The position numbers and the translations under genes were made by a program. Of a stretch of 16,197 bases of DNA, positions 1 through 7,448 are shown piece by piece (position 1 is the first letter of the stretch; each line of letters begins with the position of its first letter). The notes under the pieces were generated by a model. That model did no database searches, was not told where the DNA came from, and saw nothing but the letters and a program-made list of their open reading frames with translations. The DNA comes from Polaromonas sp. (lineage in GTDB: Bacteria > Pseudomonadota > Gammaproteobacteria > Burkholderiales > Burkholderiaceae_C), in NCBI GenBank assembly GCA_028292345.1, contig JAQGMN010000210.1, forward strand, positions 1 through 16,197, in the 5' to 3' direction.

Positions 1-1845
1 GCCGAGCCGGGCGACCTGGCGCCTGACATGGCGCAGCTGCTGCGCTGGGCGTCGTGGGTGCTTTCCCTGCCCGTGCTGATGTTTTCCTGCGCACCTTTTT
101 TCCGCAATGCGCTGCGCGACCTGCGCCATCGCCGCGTGAGCATGGACCTGCCGGTGGCGCTGGGCATGGGCATCACCTTTGTTGTCAGTTCCATGGGAAC
201 GTTCGAGCACAACGGTATTTTCGGCGCCGAGGTGTATTTCGACTCGTTCACCATGTTTGTCTTCTTCCTGCTGACCGGGCGCTGGCTGGAACTGCGCCTG
301 CGTGACCGAACCGCAGGCGCGCTCGAAGCACTCATGAACCGCCTGCCGGACAGCGTCGAGCGGCGCGGCGCTGATGGTGTGTTCGAACGCGTGGCCGTGC
401 GTCGGCTCAGCGCGGGCGATGTGATCCGGGTGCTGCCGGGCGAAGCTTTTCCGGCCGATGGAACCATTTTGCAAGGCAGCACGCTGGCTGACGAATCGCT
501 GCTGACCGGTGAGTCGCGGCCCCTGCCGCGTGAAAAGGGTGGCTACGTGATCGCCGGCAGCCACAACCTGGCGGCCCCGGTGGTGGTGACGGTGGAGCTC
601 ACCGGCGGCCAGACGCGGTTTGCGCAGATCGTCGCGCTGATGGAAAGCGCTTCGACTTCCAAACCGCAACTGGCCCAGTTGGCCGACCGTATCGCCAAGC
701 CTTTTCTCTTGTTTGTGCTGGTGGCCGCAGGCGGGGCCGGCGCCTATTGGTGGTCGCATGACCCGGGCCATGCGCTGATGGTGGCGGTGGCGGTCCTGAT
801 CGTCACCTGCCCCTGCGCGTTGTCGCTGGCCACGCCGGCGGCGATGCTAGCCAGCGCTGGGTCCCTGGCGCGCAGCGGCGTGCTGGTCAGGCGTTTGCAG
901 GCGCTCGAAGCGCTGGCCACCGTGGACACGGTGGTCTTCGACAAAACCGGCACCTTGACCCGCGACGCGTTTGCGCTTGGCAAAGTGCATACCCGCCAGG
1001 GCGTTTCCAGGGAAGAAGCCCTGGCCATGGCGGCCGCGCTGGCGAAGCATTCCCTGCACCCGGTATCGCGCGCGCTGGCAGCGGCAGGGCAGGGCGCCGG
1101 CGTGTATGCGGTGCTGGACGCCCGGGAAACCGCCGGCCAGGGTGTGTCAGGGCGCCTCTCGGCTGGCCAGGCGGCACCCGTGGTCATGGCGCGCCTGGGT
1201 TCCGCCGGGTTTTGCAATGTGGATTCGCCCGCTACGCAGGCTCTGCATGCCTGCCTGAGCGACGACGAGGGATGGGTCGCCACCTTTGAGCTGCAGGAAG
1301 ACCTGCGTCCGGACGCCTGGGCCACGGTGTCTGCGCTGGCCGCCCAAGGCGTCAAGGTGTACTTGTTGTCTGGCGACTTGCCAGAATCGGCGGCCCGCGT
1401 TGCCCGGCAGGCTGGCATTGGCAACAGCCAGGGCGGCTGCACGCCGCAGGACAAGCTCGCCTTTCTGCGCCGCCTGCAGTCGCAGGGCCACCATGTGGCC
1501 ATGGTGGGCGACGGCCTGAACGACGGTCCGGTTCTGGCGGGGGCCCATGTGTCTTTTGCTTTTGGCCAAGCGGTGCCTCTGGCGCAGGCTCAATCCGATC
1601 TGGTCGTGATGGGGAGCCACCTGGGCGCCGTGGCCCAGACCCTGGTGCAGGCGCGGCGCACCTTGGGCGTTGTTCGCCAGAATTTGTGGTGGGCCGCTAT
1701 CTACAATGCAGTCTGCGTGCCACTGGCCGTTGCGGGCTGGCTGCCGGCATGGCTGGCGGGAATGGGCATGGCGCTCAGCTCGCTGCTGGTCGTGCTCAAT
1801 GCCCTGCGGCTGTCCGCCGCCGTCGCACCCCTGGAAAGCCCCTGA
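1..1845 (+). CDS. ccoI: Copper-translocating P1B-type ATPase CcoI/FixI (5' end missing)
   Basis: This is an inner-membrane P-type ATPase that exports copper across the membrane and is needed for cbb3 oxidase assembly. The frame is open from base 1, so the N-terminal metal-binding domain and first helices lie outside the window; 614 codons are visible. Motifs appear in the family order: the actuator TGES at 505-516, the membrane CPC copper site at 808-816, the phosphorylation motif DKTGT at 940-954, an SLHP motif typical of P1B ATPases about 35 residues later, and GDGLND near the C-terminus, followed by two closing helices. The stop overlaps the ccoS start in TGATG, so the two are translationally coupled. 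Assignment to CcoI rather than a general copper exporter (CopA) rests on the adjacent ccoS and ccoNOQP. Confidence 0.95.
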   Translation, partial: AEPGDLAPDMAQLLRWASWVLSLPVLMFSCAPFFRNALRDLRHRRVSMDLPVALGMGITFVVSSMGTFEHNGIFGAEVYFDSFTMFVFFLLTGRWLELRLRDRTAGALEALMNRLPDSVERRGADGVFERVAVRRLSAGDVIRVLPGEAFPADGTILQGSTLADESLLTGESRPLPREKGGYVIAGSHNLAAPVVVTVELTGGQTRFAQIVALMESASTSKPQLAQLADRIAKPFLLFVLVAAGGAGAYWWSHDPGHALMVAVAVLIVTCPCALSLATPAAMLASAGSLARSGVLVRRLQALEALATVDTVVFDKTGTLTRDAFALGKVHTRQGVSREEALAMAAALAKHSLHPVSRALAAAGQGAGVYAVLDARETAGQGVSGRLSAGQAAPVVMARLGSAGFCNVDSPATQALHACLSDDEGWVATFELQEDLRPDAWATVSALAAQGVKVYLLSGDLPESAARVARQAGIGNSQGGCTPQDKLAFLRRLQSQGHHVAMVGDGLNDGPVLAGAHVSFAFGQAVPLAQAQSDLVVMGSHLGAVAQTLVQARRTLGVVRQNLWWAAIYNAVCVPLAVAGWLPAWLAGMGMALSSLLVVLNALRLSAAVAPLESP

Positions 1846-1982
1846 TGGACATCCTTTTCTTGCTCATTCCCTTGTCGGTCATCCTGGTTTTTTTTATCCT
1901 AGGAGGCTTGGCCTGGGCTATTTATCGTGGCCAGTTTGAAGACATCGATGCCGAAGGCGAGCGCATACTTCGCGATGATTGA
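1845..1982 (+). CDS. ccoS: cbb3-type oxidase assembly protein CcoS
   Basis: This is a 45-residue membrane protein required, in the family, for cofactor insertion (heme b, heme b3 and CuB) into cbb3 oxidase. It has one hydrophobic segment at about residues 3-25, then the characteristic WAIYRGQFED stretch and an acidic C-terminal tail ending in RDD. The start ATG shares its first base with the last base of the ccoI stop codon. The last bases of the gene form the left half of an FNR box, so the coding end doubles as a regulatory site for the next operon. Confidence 0.93.
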   Translation: MDILFLLIPLSVILVFFILGGLAWAIYRGQFEDIDAEGERILRDD

Positions 1983-1992
1983 CGCAGGTCAA
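1979..1992. promoter_or_regulatory. FNR/Anr box upstream of ccoN
   Basis: The sequence TTGACGCAGGTCAA is a perfect TTGAC-N4-GTCAA dyad, the consensus bound by FNR-type regulators. Its centre is at 1985.5. It overlaps the ccoS stop codon (1980-1982) and lies 59 bp before the ccoN ATG. An FNR protein whose recognition helix keeps the ExxSR residues is encoded in this window, so it is the likely ligand. Confidence 0.9.
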
Positions 1993-2012
1993 CCTGAAAT
2001 TCGTTACATCGC

Positions 2013-2020
2013 GATAACCT
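2013..2020 (+). promoter_or_regulatory. Putative -10 region of the ccoNOQP promoter
   Basis: GATAACCT contains a TAACCT hexamer at 2015-2020. With it as the -10 element, transcription would start near 2027, which puts the FNR box centre at -41.5, the usual class II activator position. The match to TATAAT is poor (three of six), as expected for an activator-dependent promoter. A purine-rich Shine-Dalgarno (AAGAGGT, 2041-2047) follows just before the ccoN start. Confidence 0.6.
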
Positions 2021-2051
2021 TAAAAAGTTACTAAGAAAAGAAGAGGTAAAA

Positions 2052-3488
2052 ATGACATTTGCCAATACACGGGCAACCACCTACAACGATACCGTTGTAC
2101 GACAGTTTGCCATCATGACGGTGGTTTGGGGCGTGGTGGGCATGCTGGTCGGGGTGATCATTGCCGCCCAGCTGGCCTGGCCGGAACTCAATCTCGGCAT
2201 TCCCTGGCTCAGCTATGGGAGATTGCGGCCGCTGCACACCAATGCGGTGATTTTTGCATTTGGCTGCTGCGGATTGATGGGCACGTCCTTGTATGTGGTC
2301 CAGCGTACCTGCCAGGTGCGCTTGTTTTCCGACAAGCTGGCCGCGTTCGTCTTCTGGGGCTGGCAGGTGGTGATTGTGGCTGCGGCCGTATCCCTGCCGC
2401 TGGGTTATACCCAAGGCAAGGAATACGCCGAACTCGAGTGGCCCATCGACATCCTGATCACGCTGGTCTGGGTGGCTTACGCCTTTGTGTTTTTCGGCAC
2501 GGTTGGCACCCGCAAGGTCCGGCACATCTATGTGGCCAACTGGTTCTATGGCGCGTTCATCATCGCCATTGCCATGCTGCATCTGGTGAACAATGCCGCC
2601 ATCCCGGTCGGTTTCATGAAGTCCTACTCGGCATACGCCGGTGTCCAGGATGCCATGGTGCAGTGGTGGTACGGCCACAACGCCGTGGGTTTCCTGTTGA
2701 CGGCCGGTTTCCTGGGCATGATGTACTACTTCATTCCCAAGCAGGCCGAGCGCCCGGTCTACTCCTACCGCCTGTCGATCGTCCATTTCTGGGCGCTGAT
2801 CTTCACCTACATGTGGGCCGGTCCTCACCATCTGCACTACACCGCTTTGCCAGACTGGACCCAGTCGGTCGGCATGGTGTTCTCCCTGATCCTGCTGGCG
2901 CCAAGCTGGGGCGGCATGATCAACGGCATCATGACGCTGTCGGGCGCATGGCACAAGCTGCGCGATGACCCGATCCTGCGCTTTCTGATCGTGTCGCTTT
3001 CCTTCTACGGCATGAGCACGTTCGAAGGCCCGATGATGTCCATCAAAACCGTCAACGCGCTCTCGCACTACACCGACTGGACCATTGGACACGTGCATTC
3101 CGGCGCCCTGGGCTGGGTGGGCCTGATCACCATCGGCAGCATGTACTACCTGATTCCGCGACTTTTCGGCCAGAAGCAGATGTACAGCATGAAGGCAGTC
3201 GAGGTGCATTTCTGGACCGCCACCATCGGCATCGTGATCTATATCGCAGCCATGTGGATCGCCGGCGTGATGCAGGGCCTGATGTGGCGCGCGGTCAACA
3301 CCGACGGCACGCTGACCTACACATTCGTCGAGTCGGTCAAGGCCACCTTCCCGTTCTATGTACTGCGTCTGCTCGGTGGCTTGCTGTACTTCGGCGGCAT
3401 GGTGATCATGCTCTGGAACACCTACAAGACCGCTACGGCTGGTCGTTCAGTCACCGTCACCATTCCGGCTGCCGTGGCCCACGCTTGA
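2052..3488 (+). CDS. ccoN: cbb3-type cytochrome c oxidase subunit I CcoN
   Basis: This is the catalytic heme-copper subunit of the high-affinity terminal oxidase; it reduces O2 to water and pumps protons in the inner membrane. The 478 residues match the usual family length of about 475 and are hydrophobic throughout. Visible ligands are His62 (low-spin heme), His209 in WWYGHN and His259-His260 in AGPHHLHY (CuB), and His347 and His349 in TIGHVHSG (high-spin and low-spin heme). Tyr253 lies 44 residues after His209, the spacing of the cross-linked His-Tyr pair in known cbb3 enzymes. Glu325 in STFEGPMM is the conserved glutamate near the high-spin heme. It is first in the ccoNOQP operon behind a predicted FNR-dependent promoter, and ccoO follows 13 bp after the stop. 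Confidence 0.98.
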   Translation: MTFANTRATTYNDTVVRQFAIMTVVWGVVGMLVGVIIAAQLAWPELNLGIPWLSYGRLRPLHTNAVIFAFGCCGLMGTSLYVVQRTCQVRLFSDKLAAFVFWGWQVVIVAAAVSLPLGYTQGKEYAELEWPIDILITLVWVAYAFVFFGTVGTRKVRHIYVANWFYGAFIIAIAMLHLVNNAAIPVGFMKSYSAYAGVQDAMVQWWYGHNAVGFLLTAGFLGMMYYFIPKQAERPVYSYRLSIVHFWALIFTYMWAGPHHLHYTALPDWTQSVGMVFSLILLAPSWGGMINGIMTLSGAWHKLRDDPILRFLIVSLSFYGMSTFEGPMMSIKTVNALSHYTDWTIGHVHSGALGWVGLITIGSMYYLIPRLFGQKQMYSMKAVEVHFWTATIGIVIYIAAMWIAGVMQGLMWRAVNTDGTLTYTFVESVKATFPFYVLRLLGGLLYFGGMVIMLWNTYKTATAGRSVTVTIPAAVAHA

Positions 3489-3501
3489 GGAAAACAACAA
3501 C

Positions 3502-4128
3502 ATGGCTAACCAAAAATCGAGCGGTGGTCTTTCCCACGAGAAGATCGAAACCAGCAACTTCCTGATGATCGTGCTGATTCTGCTGGTGCTTGCGGTCGGC
3601 GGTCTGGTGGAGATCGTGCCCCTGTTCTTCCAGAAGTCGACGACCGAGCCCATCAAGGGCCTGCAGCCCTACACCGCGCTGCAGGTCATCGGGCGCGACA
3701 TTTACCAGCGCGAAGGCTGCTACAACTGCCATTCGCAGATGATCCGCCCGTTTCGCGCTGAAACGCTGCGCTACGGCCCTTATTCAGTCGCTGGCGAGTT
3801 CGTCTATGACCATCCATTTCAGTGGGGCAGCAAGCGAACGGGTCCGGATCTGGCGCGGGTAGGCGGCAAGTACAGCGATGAGTGGCACCGGATTCACCTG
3901 AACAATCCGCGTGACCTGGTTCCCGAATCCAACATGCCAGCGTATTCATGGCTGACGAAAAACATCGTTGATGATTCTTCGATCAAAGCGCATATGCAGG
4001 GATTGCGCACAGTGGGCACGCCCTACACGGACGAGCAAATCGCATCGGCAGCCACCGATGTCAAGGGAAAAACCGAAATGGAAGCCGTCATCGCCTATCT
4101 GCAGGTGCTCGGAATCCACCGTAAATAA
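3502..4128 (+). CDS. ccoO: cbb3-type oxidase monoheme cytochrome c subunit CcoO
   Basis: This membrane-anchored monoheme cytochrome c passes electrons to CcoN. The 208-residue protein has one N-terminal helix at about residues 20-44, then a periplasmic domain. The single heme site is CYNCH (Cys73, Cys76, His77), and Met145 in ESNMPAYSW is the probable axial methionine. The motif SQMIRPFRAETLRYG after the heme site is typical of FixO/CcoO. Its Shine-Dalgarno (TGAGGA) overlaps the ccoN stop codon, which suggests coupled translation. Confidence 0.97.
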   Translation: MANQKSSGGLSHEKIETSNFLMIVLILLVLAVGGLVEIVPLFFQKSTTEPIKGLQPYTALQVIGRDIYQREGCYNCHSQMIRPFRAETLRYGPYSVAGEFVYDHPFQWGSKRTGPDLARVGGKYSDEWHRIHLNNPRDLVPESNMPAYSWLTKNIVDDSSIKAHMQGLRTVGTPYTDEQIASAATDVKGKTEMEAVIAYLQVLGIHRK

Positions 4129-4148
4129 ACCGGCGGAGGGACAAGACC

Positions 4149-4328
4149 ATGGATATCAACACACTCAGGTCGATCGTGACGGTGGCCACTTTTCTCGTCT
4201 TCATCGGAATCGTCGTGTGGGCCTGGTCCAGCCGCAATGCCAAGGGCTTCGACGAGGCGGCCCAACTGCCCTTTGAGCAAGACGAAGACGTACAGCGCCC
4301 AAGAACTGGACAAGGAAGAACAAAATGA
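4149..4328 (+). CDS. ccoQ: cbb3-type oxidase small subunit CcoQ
   Basis: This 59-residue protein is the small accessory subunit of cbb3 oxidase, which in the family stabilises the association of CcoP with the CcoNO core. It has one membrane segment at about residues 8-26 containing VVWAW, followed by SSRNAKGFDEAAQLPF, a typical CcoQ sequence, and a charged tail. A strong Shine-Dalgarno (GGAGGG, 4135-4140) sits 8 bases before the ATG. Its stop overlaps the ccoP start as ATGA at 4325-4328. Sequence and position between ccoO and ccoP make the call firm despite the size. Confidence 0.93.
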   Translation: MDINTLRSIVTVATFLVFIGIVVWAWSSRNAKGFDEAAQLPFEQDEDVQRPRTGQGRTK

Positions 4329-5245
4329 GCGATTTCACCAGTAATTTCTGGTCGGTCTACGTGACCGGCATTTCGCTGGTCGGCATCCTGGCCTGCCTGC
4401 TGCTGCTGTGGTTCAGCGGCAAGGCCAAAGCCATGACCGCCAACGACAACACCACCGGCCATGTGTGGGACGGCGATCTGCGCGAGATGAACAATCCGCT
4501 GCCACGCTGGTGGGTGTGGCTTTTCATCATCACCGTGATTTTTGCGCTCGCCTATCTTGCCATGTACCCAGGCCTTGGCAATTACGCCGGCAAGTTTGGC
4601 TGGAGCGCCATCAGCCAGTACGAGTCTGAAGTGGCCAAGGGCAACAAGGAAGTCGAGCCTCTGTATGCCAGGTTCAACAGCATGAAGCCTGAAGACGTGG
4701 CTGGCGACCCGCAGGCCATGGCGATTGGCGAGCGCCTGTTCATGAACAACTGTTCGCAATGCCACGGATCGGATGCCCGTGGCAGCAAGGGATTTCCAAG
4801 CCTTTCGGACAAGGACTGGCTGCACGGCGGCACCCCCGACAAGATTGTCGAAACCCTGGTCAAGGGACGCATTGGCAACATGCCTCCCATGGCGGCTGCA
4901 GTGGGGTCTTCGGATGATGTACGCAATGTGGCCCATTACGTCCTGAGCCTGTCAGGCAGCCCGCACGATTCGGTCAAGGCTTCCCTTGGAAAAAGCAAAT
5001 TCGGCGCCTGCGCGGCTTGCCATGGCGTGGATGGAAAAGGCAACCAGGCCATCGGTGCGCCTAACCTGACCGACGACATCTGGCTGCACGGCTGGGGTGA
5101 AAATGCAATCGTGGCCATGGTCAATAACGGCAAGGTCAACCAGATGCCTGCGCAAGAGGGCAAACTCACCGAGTCCCAGATTCATGTTTTGGCATCCTAT
5201 GTTTGGAACTTGTCCAACAAGCCAGGCGCAGTAGCGCTGAAGTGA
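4325..5245 (+). CDS. ccoP: cbb3-type oxidase diheme cytochrome c subunit CcoP
   Basis: This membrane-bound diheme cytochrome c is the electron entry subunit of the oxidase. The 306-residue protein has two N-terminal helices (about 13-31 and 62-81). Between them lies the conserved GHVWDGDLREMNNPLPRWW. The periplasmic part carries two cytochrome c domains with CSQCH (Cys143, Cys146, His147) and CAACH (Cys229, Cys232, His233). Candidate axial methionines lie in GNMPPM and NQMPAQ. Length and order are normal for CcoP. The start overlaps the ccoQ stop, so it should be co-translated. A stable hairpin follows 11 bases after the stop. Confidence 0.97.
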   Translation: MSDFTSNFWSVYVTGISLVGILACLLLLWFSGKAKAMTANDNTTGHVWDGDLREMNNPLPRWWVWLFIITVIFALAYLAMYPGLGNYAGKFGWSAISQYESEVAKGNKEVEPLYARFNSMKPEDVAGDPQAMAIGERLFMNNCSQCHGSDARGSKGFPSLSDKDWLHGGTPDKIVETLVKGRIGNMPPMAAAVGSSDDVRNVAHYVLSLSGSPHDSVKASLGKSKFGACAACHGVDGKGNQAIGAPNLTDDIWLHGWGENAIVAMVNNGKVNQMPAQEGKLTESQIHVLASYVWNLSNKPGAVALK

Positions 5246-5256
5246 TTTCTTACCCG

Positions 5257-5280
5257 GCAAAACCCCTGCTGGGGTGTTGC
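5257..5280 (+). other. RNA hairpin between ccoP and ccoG
   Basis: The bases pair as a nine-base-pair stem (GCAA plus ACCCC against GGGGT plus TTGC), with one A/G mismatch at 5261/5276 and a TGCT tetraloop (5267-5270). No T-run follows, so it does not look like a classical intrinsic terminator. A 3'-end stabiliser, a processing site or a partial attenuator that lowers ccoG-ccoH output relative to the oxidase subunits would all fit. Confidence 0.6.
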
Positions 5281-5294
5281 ATGGAGCAGTACCT

Positions 5295-6761
5295 GTGGAT
5301 AATTTAAAGACGACCCCTCGAAAGGTCATTCCCATCACGGTAATGGCTGGAGAGCAGTTGCAGGCCGCGACAGCCACTGGCGATGGCGAACCAGGCAGCA
5401 TTTACCAGGCCCAGAAGAAAATTTACCCGCGCAGTGTCACGGGACTTTTTTCGAAGTGGCGCTGGGCCATGGTTTTGATCACCCAACTGGTGTTCTACGG
5501 CCTTCCGTGGCTGGAGTGGGGCCAGCGCCAGGCCGTCCTGTTTGACCTGGAAGCGCGGCGTTTCTATATTTTTGGCCTGGTTCTCTACCCGCAGGATTTC
5601 ATTTACCTCTCGGGCATCCTGGTGATTTCAGCGCTGGCGCTGTTTTTGTTCACGGCGGTGGCCGGGCGGCAGTGGTGCGGCTATGCCTGTCCCCAGACGG
5701 TGTATACCGAAATCTTTCTCTGGCTTGAAAAGGTCACCGAGGGCGACCGTTCGGCACGGCTGCGGCTTGACGCAAGTCCCATGTCCGTCAAAAAGTTCGC
5801 ACGCAAGGCCAGCAAGCAGTTCCTGTGGATTGCCCTGGCCCTGTGGACGGGCTTTACCTTTGTCGGCTATTTCACGCCCATCAAGGAACTCGGCGTCAGT
5901 TTCATCAATGCCAGCATGGGCCCATGGGAAACCTTCTGGGTGTTCTTCTACGGGTTTGCCACCTACGGCAATGCAGGCTACATGCGCGAGCAGGTCTGCA
6001 AGTACATGTGCCCGTACGCCCGCTTTCAAAGCGCCATGTTTGACAAGGACACCCTGATCGTGACCTATGACGAGGCGCGCGGCGAACCCCGGGGGTCCCG
6101 TTCGAAGAAGGCCGATCCGGCTGCCCTGAACCTGGGTTCCTGCATTGACTGCACGCTCTGTGTCCAGGTCTGCCCGACGGGGATCGATATCCGCAAAGGG
6201 CTGCAATATGAATGCATCAGTTGCGCGGCGTGTATTGACGTATGCGATACCGTGATGGACAAAATGAATTACCCACGCGGCCTGATTCGCTATTCAACCC
6301 AGAATGCGGTGGTGAAGGGCTGGGGAAGATCGCAGTTGTTGCGCCGCGTATTCCGTCCCCGGGTGCTGGTCTACACGGCCATCTTGCTGGCCGTGACCGC
6401 CGCCTTGTTGATCAGCCTGGCGCTGCGCTCCCCCTTCAAGGTCGACGTCATTCGTGACCGAGCTTCGCTGGCGCGTATCGTCAGTGGAGGAAAAATCGAG
6501 AATGTATACCGCCTGCAGGTGATGAATGCCACCGAAACCACCCAGCAGTACCGCATCACCGCCACCGGGTTGCCAGGCTTGATGCTGGCGTCAGAAGGCA
6601 TGTTCACTGTCGATGCGACGCAGGCGCGGGGGGTTCCCGTCACCCTGCAGTTGCCGTACGAGGCAGCCAGTCCCGGGTCGCATGAAATTCATTTTGAAAT
6701 TGAGGCTGTCAACTCGCCGGGGCGCGTGATCGAGAAGTCGGTATTCCTGGTGCCCCGCTAA
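5295..6761 (+). CDS. ccoG: cbb3 oxidase accessory iron-sulfur protein CcoG/FixG/RdxA
   Basis: CcoG is a polytopic inner-membrane ferredoxin-like protein; a homologue has been described as a cupric reductase supplying Cu(I) for cbb3 assembly. Starting at GTG 5295 gives 488 residues. Helices alternate with WCGYACPQTVYTEIF and CKYMCPYARFQ, both NapH/CcoG-type CxxxCP motifs. Two ferredoxin-type [4Fe-4S] motifs follow (CIDCTLCVQVCP and CISCAACIDVCD), then a last helix and a C-terminal periplasmic Ig-like domain of about 120 residues. I chose GTG 5295 because GGAG at 5283-5286 lies 8 bases upstream. The frame extends to GTG 5274, but that codon is inside the hairpin stem and has no ribosome site. 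ATG 5343 is possible but would remove the RKVIPI stretch, which I recall as conserved. Confidence 0.94.
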   Translation: MDNLKTTPRKVIPITVMAGEQLQAATATGDGEPGSIYQAQKKIYPRSVTGLFSKWRWAMVLITQLVFYGLPWLEWGQRQAVLFDLEARRFYIFGLVLYPQDFIYLSGILVISALALFLFTAVAGRQWCGYACPQTVYTEIFLWLEKVTEGDRSARLRLDASPMSVKKFARKASKQFLWIALALWTGFTFVGYFTPIKELGVSFINASMGPWETFWVFFYGFATYGNAGYMREQVCKYMCPYARFQSAMFDKDTLIVTYDEARGEPRGSRSKKADPAALNLGSCIDCTLCVQVCPTGIDIRKGLQYECISCAACIDVCDTVMDKMNYPRGLIRYSTQNAVVKGWGRSQLLRRVFRPRVLVYTAILLAVTAALLISLALRSPFKVDVIRDRASLARIVSGGKIENVYRLQVMNATETTQQYRITATGLPGLMLASEGMFTVDATQARGVPVTLQLPYEAASPGSHEIHFEIEAVNSPGRVIEKSVFLVPR

Positions 6762-6779
6762 ATTAACGATGGAAAAATC

Positions 6780-7037
6780 ATGAACAAAGAAAACGGACAA
6801 CCCTGGTGGAAATTTGGACATGTGTGGATGGTTTTTGCCGGGCCTGCTGTGGTCATGGTTGCCTCATTCATTACCCTGTACCTGGCACTCAAGATTCCCG
6901 ACCCTGTCGTGACCGGCTACAGCCAGGTGCCGCTGTCAAGTGCCGTGAAACAGGCGTCACCGGCCACCAACATGGCGCCTGCGATGCAGGCTCGAAATCA
7001 TGCCGCCACGGGTATTCCAGCGCCCGCCGAGCCTTGA
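6780..7037 (+). CDS. ccoH: FixH/CcoH-like cbb3 assembly protein, short form
   Basis: FixH/CcoH is a single-span membrane protein that binds the oxidase during assembly. This 85-residue protein has one membrane segment at about residues 17-37 preceded by WWKFGHVWMVFAGP, a typical FixH opening, and followed by KIPDPVV. The remaining 40 residues are low in complexity, rich in Ala, Pro and Met, and do not form the larger periplasmic domain of longer FixH proteins. I recall short versions of this kind in Burkholderiales, so it is probably intact rather than broken. It starts 18 bp after ccoG with only a weak ribosome site (GGA). Confidence 0.82.
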   Translation: MNKENGQPWWKFGHVWMVFAGPAVVMVASFITLYLALKIPDPVVTGYSQVPLSSAVKQASPATNMAPAMQARNHAATGIPAPAEP

Positions 7038-7043
7038 CAATGA

Positions 7044-7081
7044 AGGGATTTCAGAGGCGGCTCGTCAATTGACAAATCCCT
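7044..7081 (+). repeat. Inverted repeat between ccoH and the next gene
   Basis: AGGGATTT (7044-7051) and AAATCCCT (7074-7081) form an 8-bp perfect stem around a 22-base loop. The loop ends with a separate 10-bp palindrome, GTCAATTGAC (7064-7073). No T-run follows, so it is not an obvious terminator. It may be an mRNA structure or an operator; no function can be assigned. Confidence 0.45.
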
Positions 7082-7115
7082 CCAATTCCCAGATTACAAG
7101 AAAGACCTGAACCTT

Positions 7116-7409
7116 ATGCTGGCTCAACGGATGATGTGGATTGCATGGCCTGCCTTTTTGATGGCCGGCGTGATCGAAATGCTCGTGTTCGCCCTGGTCG
7201 ACCCGCAAAGCCTGCATTGGTTCGGCCACCCTCTGGCGCTGTCTCGCGAGGCCGTCTACACCTTGGCTTTTTTCGTATTCTGGGTGCTGACCATGGCCTC
7301 GAGTGCCTTGACGACCCTGCTTGCCATGTCGCCATTCGAGGTAAATCGCCAGGAATCGCTTGCTGATGGACCGCCCGGAAGCGGTGCCAAAGAAGTCCGG
7401 GTCCGTTAA
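7116..7409 (+). CDS. Unrecognised small two-helix membrane protein in the cco locus
   Basis: I cannot assign a known function to this 97-residue protein. It has two likely membrane helices (about 8-28 and 45-70) joined by a short polar loop containing DPQSLHWFGHPL, and a polar, charged C-terminal tail. The loop holds two histidines, and there is no cysteine. It begins 78 bp after ccoH on the same strand and is the last + strand gene before fnr, so it may belong to the ccoG-ccoH transcript. I recall similar small proteins beside fixH in other Burkholderiales. The ATG at 7116 has only a distant purine-rich stretch upstream; ATG 7131 is a possible alternative. Confidence 0.65.
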   Translation: MLAQRMMWIAWPAFLMAGVIEMLVFALVDPQSLHWFGHPLALSREAVYTLAFFVFWVLTMASSALTTLLAMSPFEVNRQESLADGPPGSGAKEVRVR

Positions 7410-7448
7410 AACGCCTGCCAGTACAGCTCGCTAATTAACGCTTCAGTC

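Noticed and set aside
744..1502. 252-codon minus-strand open frame inside ccoI
   Set aside because: It is antisense to the conserved ATPase motifs, with composition typical of a shadow frame.
2031..3209. 392-codon open frame on the minus strand across ccoN
   Set aside because: It is antisense to the clearly conserved ccoN, is rich in His, Gln and Asp, and resembles no family. Long antisense frames are common in GC-rich coding DNA.
5274..5294. GTG 5274 as the start of ccoG
   Set aside because: The codon lies in the 3' arm of a hairpin and has no Shine-Dalgarno. GTG 5295 has GGAG at a good distance.
7064..7073. GTCAATTGAC as an FNR box
   Set aside because: The half-sites are in inverted order and lack the four-base spacer required for FNR binding.
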